Part shown: piece by piece, positions 54,034-60,793 of the stretch
Layout: every line of letters begins with the position of its first letter
Numbering within the stretch: the first letter of the stretch is position 1
Origin: Prescottella subtropica
Lineage (GTDB): Bacteria; Actinomycetota; Actinomycetes; Mycobacteriales; Mycobacteriaceae
Direction of reading: 5' to 3'
DNA: 64,000 nucleotides
Assembly (NCBI RefSeq): GCF_005434945.1
Contig: NZ_SKCH01000001.1
Span: 461,440 to 525,439 of the forward strand
Made by a program: the position numbers and the translations under genes
Notes under the pieces: generated by a model
The model's input: the letters and a program-made list of their open reading frames with translations, nothing else
What the model was told of the DNA's origin: nothing
Databases searched by the model: none

Positions 54034-54063
54034 CGCCGACACCCGACTGTCCGGGTGTCGGCG
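54034..54063 (-). terminator. Hairpin after the RES toxin gene
   Basis: CGCCGACACCCG (54034-54045) and CGGGTGTCGGCG (54052-54063), 12-bp stem, loop ACTGTC, 60 bp beyond the toxin stop. Likely terminator of the toxin-antitoxin transcript. Confidence 0.6.
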
Positions 54064-54123
54064 GTCGAAAAACAGGTCGGTAGCGGCGGGGCGGATTCCG
54101 TTGGTGGGTGATGCGAGCGTCGA

Positions 54124-54768
54124 TCAACTCGCGGGCGGAGAGACGATGCGAACCGACCGCGGTAGGCCGGCAACGGTGAAGCCGCACCGCCGAGCGGCCA
54201 CCACGAACGGTTCGGGACTCGGGTCGGCCGGCCAATCAGCCTCCCCGGCCTCCCCGAACAGGCTGACCGCGTTCGGGTTCGTCCCGGTGGTGAACCGGGT
54301 CTGATACCGCAAACCAGCGAAGGTGACGCGGTCGAACGCTGCGGCCCACTCCTGCGGCACCGCGTACGGGGTCATGGTCGACAACTCCCGGGTCAGGCCG
54401 AAGTCGGCGGCCGTATCCGCGCAGGTGTCGGCCAGTCGGTGATCGTGCGGGACGGCCAGGGTCGACAGCCGACGGTCGGCGGCGAACTCCTCGCTGATCA
54501 CCCCCGCCGTCGCCAGCACCGCCCCGACAGTCTCCCGGATCGAGGTGTGCTCGTCGAGGGCGAGGTAGCAGGTGCCCCGCGGCGAGGTCAGGTCGAAGCG
54601 GCCGCCACCGGAGGAGGCGAACCACCACGGACTGTTCACGGCGCGGTGTCCGCGGGTCAGTGGCTGCGCCGCGGTGAGTTCGCAGTCGGGGAACCCGGTC
54701 AGCGGTCGGGCCGGTGGGCGGAGGGCGACACTGTCACGGCTCGTGCTGCCCGTGCTCACTCGGCCCAT
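54124..54768 (-). CDS. RES-domain toxin (NAD-consuming type) of a type II toxin-antitoxin pair
   Basis: 214 residues. The core about 45-200 follows the RES fold: HRAVNSPWWFASSGGGRFDL, GTCYLALDEHTSIRETVG (with the conserved Glu), and GLRYQTRFTTGTNPNAVSLFG. RES toxins such as MbcT degrade NAD+ by phosphorolysis or hydrolysis and stop growth. The gene overlaps the antitoxin gene by 13 bp if ATG 54768 is used, or by 4 bp (GTGA) if GTG 54759 is used; the antitoxin-first order is that of RES/Xre modules. Followed by a hairpin. The exact catalytic residues were not aligned. Confidence 0.82.
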   Translation of the reverse strand: MGRVSTGSTSRDSVALRPPARPLTGFPDCELTAAQPLTRGHRAVNSPWWFASSGGGRFDLTSPRGTCYLALDEHTSIRETVGAVLATAGVISEEFAADRRLSTLAVPHDHRLADTCADTAADFGLTRELSTMTPYAVPQEWAAAFDRVTFAGLRYQTRFTTGTNPNAVSLFGEAGEADWPADPSPEPFVVAARRCGFTVAGLPRSVRIVSPPAS

Positions 54769-55280
54769 CGCTGTGCGTCTGCGCGGGCCAGGGCGAGGAC
54801 CGGGTCGACCGGGTGGCCGTCGGCGATCCAGTCGACAGCTGCGACACCGTCGAGTCCGGGCTGCGGGGTGCGCAGCCATACCGCGCAGGTCCACGGGTCG
54901 GCGGCGGCGCGCAGAGTCTTCCACAGCGTGATCAGGTGCGGTGCCACCGTGCCTTCGGGTGTGAACTGCCAGGTGGGGTAGACCCACTGGCCGTCGTCGA
55001 GTCGGCAGGCGATCACGGTGCCCGCGGTGACAGCCTTGTTGACGGCCTGGCGGCTCACACCCCGCCACCGAGTCAGGCCGGCGGTGTCGTAGAACGGGCC
55101 GACGAGCTGGTCGTAGACACCACTCGCAGGTAGGGCTGAGATCATGGCGTCGACGATGGCCTCGACGTCATCGAAGACGCCGGCGGGGACACCGGCTGCG
55201 CGCGCGTCGGCGAACGTCTGGTGGACGCGGCGGGTGAGAAGGTCCATCAGCTTGCGTTCCTGCTCGACCAGGGTGTCCAT
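54756..55280 (-). CDS. Xre/MbcA/ParS-type antitoxin
   Basis: 174 residues. Helical start (MDTLVEQERKLMDLLTRRVHQTF), a DNA-binding helix-turn-helix (TRWRGVSRQAVNKAVTAGTVIACR, about 90-115) and the toxin-binding C-terminus with GLDGVAAVDWIADGHPVDPVLALARADAQRWAE, the DUF2384/MbcA-like signature. It should neutralise the RES toxin and repress its own promoter. ATG 55280 is chosen: GGGAGG lies 7 nt before it and a promoter with repeated sites lies just upstream; a frame from 55379 would start inside those sites. Confidence 0.83.
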   Translation of the reverse strand: MDTLVEQERKLMDLLTRRVHQTFADARAAGVPAGVFDDVEAIVDAMISALPASGVYDQLVGPFYDTAGLTRWRGVSRQAVNKAVTAGTVIACRLDDGQWVYPTWQFTPEGTVAPHLITLWKTLRAAADPWTCAVWLRTPQPGLDGVAAVDWIADGHPVDPVLALARADAQRWAE

Positions 55281-55307
55281 ACGGAATCCTCCCGACAAGG
55301 CGATAGC

Positions 55308-55356
55308 GTCAACCATGTCAACCCAATAATCCATTCTTACGTCAACCACGTCAACC
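55308..55356 (-). promoter_or_regulatory. Promoter and repeated operator of the RES/Xre module
   Basis: Minus-strand TTGACG (55349-55354), 17-bp spacer, GATTAT (55326-55331); start of transcription near 55319. Over it lie four copies of GTCAACC (plus strand) at 55308, 55317, 55341 and 55350: two pairs with 9-bp steps, 33 bp apart (about three helical turns). This is the layout expected for co-operative binding by an antitoxin. Confidence 0.6.
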
Positions 55357-55711
55357 ATCAGTTGCGACGCATGGGCCACGGCGGGTCGCCGGCACAGTGG
55401 TCAACAGTCGTCGCAACCACGACGCCGCCGATGCGCGCGAGACGACCACGGCCAACCGTCACGCGTGGCGGCATGACGCTACGCAACAGCCGTGAACTGT
55501 GGAAACGTCCCGGCGAGGGCGCCCTACCGGCACGAAAACAGGAAGCCGACACCGAACCGGGGAACCTACACACCCGCTGGACAGACCCCTCCCCACCGCT
55601 GCACCGGCTCACTCGATGTTTGTGCGGGGCGACCACTGCGAATTGCCTTTGACGCGCAGCCTCCCCCGAAGCCGCTGTCGGGCGCATCCGCAGGCGACGT
55701 GTGGTCGCCGC
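55357..55711. other. Gene-free stretch upstream of the antitoxin operator
   Basis: 355 bp between the operator and the stop of the M20 gene. Several frames are open by GC bias alone, but none has a ribosome-binding site or recognisable protein. No hairpin comparable to the others in the window was seen. Confidence 0.6.
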
Positions 55712-56920
55712 TCAGCAGGCGGCCACCTCCACCCTCGCGAGCCGTCGCAGCGCCAGTTCGCTGTAGAGCGCGGCGCCGTCGCCGAGGACGCTGTCGTCGA
55801 ATTCGGCGAGCGGCGAATGGTTGTAGGCGGCCTGGGACGGGTCCCGGTCGGGCGGACAGGCGCCGAGGAACACGAATGCCCCGGGAATCTCGTCGAGGAC
55901 GCGGGAGAAGTCCTCCGACCCGGTCGCCGGCTGCGGCTGCCATGTGAACCGTTCCGGACCGTACGTCTCGGCGACCACGTCGGCCACGAACCCGGCCTCG
56001 ACGTCGTCGTTGACGGTCACCGGATACTGCTCGCGGTAGTCGACGTCCACCTCCAGTCCGTGGGCGGCCGCGACACCCCGGCACACTCGAATGACCCCGT
56101 CGCGGGCCTTCTCCCGGTTCTCCTGCGAGAAGCTGCGCACCGTCAGATCGAAGCGGGCGTCGTCGGGGATCACGTTGGCGGCGGTACCGGCGTGGAACGA
56201 CCCGACCGTGACCACCACCGGATCGAACGCCGGGAACGAGCGCGCCACGAACGTCTGCAGCGCCGACACCATCTCGCAGCCCGCGGGAATCGGATCGAGG
56301 CTCGCATGCGGTGCCGACCCGTGCCCGCCGCGACCCAGAACCGTCACCGTCGCAACATCACTCGCGGCCATCAACGGACCCTTCCGGGTGACGAACGCCC
56401 CGCCGGGCATCCCCGACGCGCTCACGTGCAGGCCGTACGCGGCCACCGGACGCGACCCGGACGCCTCGAGCACCCCCTCGGCCAGCATGTGCCCGGCCCC
56501 GTCGTAGCCTTCCTCGCCGGGCTGGAACATGAACACCACATCACCCGCCAGGTGCTCGCGCCGCGCCGACAGCAGGTGTGCGGCCCCGGCCAGCATCGAC
56601 GTGTGCAGGTCGTGCCCGCACGCATGCATCCGGTCCGGCACCGTCGACGCGTAATCGACGTCCGCCTTCTCGCTGACCGGTAGCGCGTCCATGTCGCCGC
56701 GCAGCAACACCGTCGGGCCCGGTTTCCCGCTGCGCAGGACCGCGGTCACGGAGGACAGTGACGCCCCGGTGGCGATCTCCAGCGGCAGCCCGTCCAAGGC
56801 GTGCAGGACCCGTTCCTGCGTGCGGGGAAGATGCAGGCCCACTTCCGGTTCCGCATGCAACTGCCGACGCAGCCGGACCAGATCGTCGTGCAGGGCGTGG
56901 GCGTCCTCGGTGAGCGACAC
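55712..56920 (-). CDS. M20-family amidohydrolase (hippurate/N-acyl amino acid hydrolase-like)
   Basis: 402 residues. Two-metal hydrolase: RGDMDALPVSEK, MHACGHDLHTSML (metal Cys-Gly-His-Asp), FMFQPGEEGYDGAG (catalytic Glu-Glu), dimerisation domain GRGGHGSAPHASLDPIP and a late TGSEDFSRVLDEIPGAFVFLG. It removes N-acyl groups from amino acids or small amides in the cytoplasm. GTG start (VSLTEDAHALHDD) behind GAGGAG; upstream frame is antisense to the AsnC gene. Divergent from an Lrp/AsnC regulator 81 bp away, which is probably its regulator. Confidence 0.92.
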   Translation of the reverse strand: MSLTEDAHALHDDLVRLRRQLHAEPEVGLHLPRTQERVLHALDGLPLEIATGASLSSVTAVLRSGKPGPTVLLRGDMDALPVSEKADVDYASTVPDRMHACGHDLHTSMLAGAAHLLSARREHLAGDVVFMFQPGEEGYDGAGHMLAEGVLEASGSRPVAAYGLHVSASGMPGGAFVTRKGPLMAASDVATVTVLGRGGHGSAPHASLDPIPAGCEMVSALQTFVARSFPAFDPVVVTVGSFHAGTAANVIPDDARFDLTVRSFSQENREKARDGVIRVCRGVAAAHGLEVDVDYREQYPVTVNDDVEAGFVADVVAETYGPERFTWQPQPATGSEDFSRVLDEIPGAFVFLGACPPDRDPSQAAYNHSPLAEFDDSVLGDGAALYSELALRRLARVEVAAC

Positions 56921-57001
56921 GGGTGGTCTCCTCTCGTCTCGGGTGTGGACGCATGATGCCCACGACATGCGCCTCTTCGGCCCAAAGCGCAGGATTCTGT
57001 C

Positions 57002-58045
57002 GTGAACAATCAGTTGATGCAGGAATATGACGGGCTGGACGAGACGGATCTGCGTCTGGTCAACGCCCTCCAGTTCGAGCCGCGGGCGTCCTGGACGACG
57101 GTCGGCGCGGCCCTCGGCATCGACCCGGTGACCGCGGCCCGCCGGTGGGCGCACCTGGTGGCGTCCGGTTCGGCATGGGTGACCGCGCACCCCGCGGGCC
57201 CGCAAACCGCCGCACTCGTCGAGGTCGAATGCGTCGCCGGCGCGACCCGCGACACCGCAGAACAGCTGTCGCGCCGACCGCACGTGCTCACCGTCGAACA
57301 CGCCAGCGGCGCATACGGTCTGTTGCTGACCGTGAGCGTCGCCGACGTCGGGACCTTGTCGCAGTTGCTGCTGGACATCGAATCGATGACCGGAATACGT
57401 TCGACCAGAAGCAATCTCGTGATCCGGCCGTTCGCGCTCGGCGGCGACTGGCAGGTGCGGGCCCTCGACGTCGACCAGCGCGGCCGCCTCACCGCGTCCT
57501 CCCGTCGCGGGCGGTCCTCACTACATCCTCTCGATGCCACCGACCGGAAGTTGATGGCCTGTCTGTTCGAGGACGGTCGGGCCTCGCTCACCGACCTTGC
57601 CGAACGTCTCGGCTGCAGTGTCAGTACCGCTCGCCGGCGCCTGGACGCGCTCCTCGGACGGAACGCGTTGTTGCGCTGCGACATCGCACAACCCCTGTCC
57701 GGGTGGCCGATGTCGGTGTCCATGTGGGCGCGCGTCCCCGCCGACGACTGCGACGATGTCGGTCGTCGGCTCGTCGCACTCCCGGAAACCCGCGCCTGCC
57801 TCGCCCTCACCGGGGCACCCGCCAACCTCTACCACTCGGTGTGGGTGCGCTCCCTCGGCGACGTCCACCGTGTCGAGGCGACGCTCCGCCGCACCGCCCC
57901 GACCCTCGACATCGTGGGCCGCACCGTCACGCTGCGCACCTTCAAACGCATGGGACGCATCCTCGACGAGTACGGGCGCAGCGTGGAGACCGTGCCCATG
58001 GACGTCTGGGCGGCACCGGTCAGTGCCCCGCGAGGAACGGCCTGA
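57002..58045 (+). CDS. Lrp/AsnC-family regulator with two tandem AsnC units
   Basis: 347 residues, about twice a usual Lrp protein. First HTH about 11-55 (LDETDLRLVNALQFEPRASWTTVGAALGIDPVTAARRWAHL), followed by a ligand-type RAM-like segment (about 65-145); second HTH about 175-222 (LDATDRKLMACLFEDGRASLTDLAERLGCSVSTARRRLDAL) with a second RAM-like part (about 230-315). Such fused regulators would bind as a pseudo-dimer per chain. GTG start used; ATG 57017 is possible. Divergent from the M20 amidohydrolase gene. Its 3' end overlaps the convergent hydrolase gene by 26 bp. Confidence 0.88.
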   Translation: MNNQLMQEYDGLDETDLRLVNALQFEPRASWTTVGAALGIDPVTAARRWAHLVASGSAWVTAHPAGPQTAALVEVECVAGATRDTAEQLSRRPHVLTVEHASGAYGLLLTVSVADVGTLSQLLLDIESMTGIRSTRSNLVIRPFALGGDWQVRALDVDQRGRLTASSRRGRSSLHPLDATDRKLMACLFEDGRASLTDLAERLGCSVSTARRRLDALLGRNALLRCDIAQPLSGWPMSVSMWARVPADDCDDVGRRLVALPETRACLALTGAPANLYHSVWVRSLGDVHRVEATLRRTAPTLDIVGRTVTLRTFKRMGRILDEYGRSVETVPMDVWAAPVSAPRGTA

Positions 58046-58814
58046 CCACCGCCAGGACCTCGTCGGACGCGGCGATCGTCGTCGCGTGATCGAGACCGTC
58101 GAGCACGGCGAGCTGCGCGCCGGGCACCAGCGAGGCCACCCGACGGGCGTCGTCCAGCCTCGTGACGTCCGCGGACCCGACGAACAGCAACGTCGGGACG
58201 TCGATCGCGGCGAGCGACGCGTCGGGCACACCCGGTTCCTGCTCGCAGCGGCGCATGTAGGCGACGAGGGCCCGTGGATCGTTGGCGTCGAACGCCGCCC
58301 GTGTCGCCGGATCCAGGGGCGTCGACCGGTGCGCGTTCCACGTGTCGAGGAACGCCGTCATCCCGTCGTGGTCGAGGACGTCGACGCAGCCGGGGAAGAA
58401 CAAACGGTCGAACGACCCGGCCTGTGGGAGGCTGCTGCCGCCCCCGACTGTGAGGGTGCGCAGCCGCTCCGGCGCCGCCGCGGCGAGCGACAACCCGACC
58501 CGGCCGCCGAACGAGTACCCCAGGTAGTGGGCCCGCTCGTGACCGAGTTGGTCGAGGACCGCGAGCACGTCCCCGACCACCAGATCCATCGCATACGATG
58601 CCGGTTCGTGTGGAGTGTCGCTGCGCCCGTGACCGCGCATGTCCGGCAGGATCAGCTGGTACTCGTGGCGCAGCGCCTCCACGTAGCCGAACGCCCGCCA
58701 GATCGCACTCGACAGTGCCGTCCCGTGCACCAGCACCAGCGGCGGCCCGTCGCCCATCACCCGATACGCGACGCCGACACTGTCGACCGGATTGATTGCC
58801 TGCTGGAACACCAC
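58020..58814 (-). CDS. Alpha/beta hydrolase
   Basis: 264 residues. Oxyanion segment LVLVHGTALSSAIW, PDMRGHGRSD, nucleophile in LGYSFGGRVGLS (about Ser100), acid in LLFVGSADVTRLDD and His in LDGLDHATTI. Matches the 3-oxoadipate enol-lactonase/esterase-like branch, but nothing in the surroundings names a substrate. The 3' end overlaps the AsnC-type gene in opposite orientation by 26 bp. It starts 10 bp after the ABC-F stop on the same strand, so the two are probably co-transcribed. Confidence 0.88.
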   Translation of the reverse strand: MVFQQAINPVDSVGVAYRVMGDGPPLVLVHGTALSSAIWRAFGYVEALRHEYQLILPDMRGHGRSDTPHEPASYAMDLVVGDVLAVLDQLGHERAHYLGYSFGGRVGLSLAAAAPERLRTLTVGGGSSLPQAGSFDRLFFPGCVDVLDHDGMTAFLDTWNAHRSTPLDPATRAAFDANDPRALVAYMRRCEQEPGVPDASLAAIDVPTLLFVGSADVTRLDDARRVASLVPGAQLAVLDGLDHATTIAASDEVLAVVRPFLAGH

Positions 58815-58823
58815 GTCTCCAGC

Positions 58824-60434
58824 CTAGAACTCCGGCGTGCGGTCGACACTCCCGATCCCGGACTCGTCCAGTTCGAGAACCCGGGTGATGCCGAGTTCCG
58901 ACAGGAACCGGGCGTCGTGGCTGACGACGACGATCGCGCCACGAAAACCGTTGAGCGCCTGGACCAGATGCTCGAGGCTCGGCAGATCGAGGTTGTTGGT
59001 CGGCTCGTCCAGTAGCAGCAGTCGCGGCGGGGGATCCGCGGCCAGCAGCAGCGCCAGCGCGGCCCGCAGCCGCTCCCCGCCCGACAGCGTCGACACCGGG
59101 GCGTCGGCGTCGGTGCCCCGGAACAGGAACCGGGCCAGCCCGCCGCGCACCCGTTCCACCGACGCGTGCGGGGCCGCGGCCGCGACATTCTGCGCAACCG
59201 ACGCGGACTCGTCGAAAATGTCGAGCCGCTGCGGCAGCATCGCGAACGGCACCCGGGCGCCGCGGCGCGCGATCTCGCGGAGCAGCGTCGTCTTGCCGAC
59301 ACCGTTGCGTCCGGCGAGCGCGATCCGCTCGGGACCGGTGACCGTGAGCCCGACCGTCTGCCCGCTACGCAGCCGAGACTCGGGCAGCACGACCACCTGC
59401 TGTCCGGGGAACACCGCGGTGTCGGGCAGGTCGATCCGGATCTCCCGATCGTCGCGTACCGACTCCTCCGCTGCGGACAGTGTCTGCTTCGCGTCGTCGA
59501 GCTTCTCGACATGGGTGCCGCGCAGCTTGCCCGCGGACTCCTGCGCGGCCCGCTTGCGCAACCCCATCACGATCTTCGACTCCCGCTTGTTCTCGGACAT
59601 CTTGCGGCCGTAGCGTTCCCGGCGATCCAGCTTGATCCGGGTCGAGGTGAGTTCGCGGCCCTGCTTGCGGACGTCGCTGCGAGCATCGCGCACCGCGGCC
59701 CGCGCCGCCTCCTGCTCGGCCTCGACCGCGCTCCGGTAGGCGTCGTAGTTGCCGCCGAACAGCCGCAGTCGGCCGTCGCGTAGTTCGGCGATCGACTCCA
59801 TCGCGTCGAGCAACTCCCGGTCGTGGCTGACGACGAGGACGGTGCCCGGAAACCGGCGCACCGCCGACGCGAGCAGCGCCCGACTGTCGGTGTCGAGGTT
59901 GTTCGTCGGCTCGTCCAACAGCAAGACGTCCGGTTCCGCGAGCAACTGTGCCGTCAGGCCGAGGAGTGTCGTCTCGCCGCCCGACAGTTCCCCGACCGTC
60001 CGGTCCAGGTCGGCGGCGTCGGCGACGATGTGACGCAGACCGAGGCGGTGCAGCGTCGACACCGCGCGCTCCTCGATGTCCCACGCCGACCCGACCGTCT
60101 CGAAATCGGTATCGGAGGCTTGTCCGGATTCGATGCGGGACAGCGACTTCCGGATATCTGCGATGCCGAGGACGGAGTCGAGTCCCACCGTCGCGTCGAG
60201 CGTCAGATCCTGTGGCAGGTAGGCGACGGTCCCGTGCACCGTCACCGATCCCCGAGTGGGACGCAGCACTCCCGCGACGAGTTTCGACAGTGTGGACTTA
60301 CCGGACCCGTTGAGACCCACCAGTCCGGTACAGCCGGCGCCGACGACGGCGTCGAGACCGTCGAAGACGGACGTGCCGTCGGGCCACGCGAAGGTGAGAT
60401 CGGACAGGACGACAGATGTGCAGGATCGAGGCAT
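58824..60434 (-). CDS. ABC-F ATPase (ribosome-protection, antibiotic-resistance-like)
   Basis: 536 residues, two nucleotide-binding domains with no membrane part. NBD1: Walker A GLNGSGKST, signature LSGGE, LLLDEPTNNLD. NBD2: GRNGVGKTT, LSGGERLRAALALL, LLLDEPTNNLD. The linker (about 245-325) is long, charged and Arg/Lys-rich, as in ABC-F proteins that reach the peptidyl-transferase centre to dislodge macrolides, lincosamides or related drugs; it could also be a housekeeping translation factor. ATG chosen at MPRSCTS behind GGGAG. Preceded by a leader with a short ORF. Confidence 0.92.
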   Translation of the reverse strand: MPRSCTSVVLSDLTFAWPDGTSVFDGLDAVVGAGCTGLVGLNGSGKSTLSKLVAGVLRPTRGSVTVHGTVAYLPQDLTLDATVGLDSVLGIADIRKSLSRIESGQASDTDFETVGSAWDIEERAVSTLHRLGLRHIVADAADLDRTVGELSGGETTLLGLTAQLLAEPDVLLLDEPTNNLDTDSRALLASAVRRFPGTVLVVSHDRELLDAMESIAELRDGRLRLFGGNYDAYRSAVEAEQEAARAAVRDARSDVRKQGRELTSTRIKLDRRERYGRKMSENKRESKIVMGLRKRAAQESAGKLRGTHVEKLDDAKQTLSAAEESVRDDREIRIDLPDTAVFPGQQVVVLPESRLRSGQTVGLTVTGPERIALAGRNGVGKTTLLREIARRGARVPFAMLPQRLDIFDESASVAQNVAAAAPHASVERVRGGLARFLFRGTDADAPVSTLSGGERLRAALALLLAADPPPRLLLLDEPTNNLDLPSLEHLVQALNGFRGAIVVVSHDARFLSELGITRVLELDESGIGSVDRTPEF

Positions 60435-60504
60435 GGCAGCTCCCGGAGGTGTGTGCAACGGGCGCGAACACGTGCAGGTGGCACACGTCGCGCAGGGCGC
60501 GAGA

Positions 60505-60531
60505 TCACCTCGACAGGAGCAAGGGCTTCAT
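60505..60531 (-). CDS. Short leader ORF (8 codons) upstream of the ABC-F gene
   Basis: Minus-strand ATG to TGA encoding MKPLLLSR, with GAAAGA about 5 nt before the ATG, 70 nt upstream of the ABC-F start. The ORF end GAGGTG (plus 60506-60511) is complementary to CACCTC just before the ABC-F ribosome-binding site (plus 60446-60451), so ribosomes on the ORF could change access to the main start. Leader-peptide attenuation is known for several resistance ABC-F genes; here it is inference. Confidence 0.4.
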   Translation of the reverse strand: MKPLLLSR

Positions 60532-60557
60532 CCGATCTTTCGGGAACGACGGCCCTC

Positions 60558-60587
60558 ACCGTACGACGCGCCCACACGCCACCGCAA
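60558..60587 (-). promoter_or_regulatory. Predicted promoter of the ABC-F transcript
   Basis: Minus-strand TTGCGG (60582-60587), 18-bp spacer, TACGGT (60558-60563). Start of transcription would be near 60551, about 20 nt before the leader ORF. The bases just upstream of the -35 (AATTCGA) are AT-rich, as at WhiB7-dependent promoters, but this is weak. Confidence 0.4.
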
Positions 60588-60793
60588 TCGAATTGCTCCG
60601 CGACTGTCGGACCCCGGGAGTACGGTGGCCGCAGGCCACGGAACTGCTGGTGAGCGGGTTCCGGCGCAGGCTTCGGGAGGGCGACGAATGGATAACGGGG
60701 ATGTATCGAGGCGTCGTGTCGTCAATGCAATCGTGACGTCTTCGTGTGTGATCCGTGCTTGTTACGCAAGTGACGGACGGGAGGATTGTGGCC

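Larger units (their letters stand above)
53780..54123. other. 344-bp gene-free stretch between the propeller and RES genes
   Basis: Holds the upstream region of the propeller gene and the 3' flank of the toxin gene. Two structures are seen: a palindrome of perfect 10-bp arms CCGGAAACGG / CCGTTTCCGG around one G (53886-53906) and a 12-bp hairpin (54034-54063). No ORF with a credible start or codon pattern. Confidence 0.7.
60435..60793. other. 359-bp divergent intergenic region, ABC-F / PBP-like gene
   Basis: The left part (to about 60590) is the ABC-F leader and promoter. The right part has short open frames without family signatures, a small hairpin GTGGCC-GCA-GGCCAC (60625-60639), and the GGGAGG site of the PBP-like gene. 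No other gene was recognised. Confidence 0.6.

Noticed and set aside
55358..55687. Minus-strand ORF of 109 codons in the gap before the M20 gene
   Set aside because: No ribosome-binding site, no family signature, Arg/Ser-rich composition.
56968..56991. TGCGC/GCGCA inverted repeat as AsnC operator
   Set aside because: Arms are only 5 bp with 14-bp spacing and match no Lrp-type consensus; too weak to list as a site.
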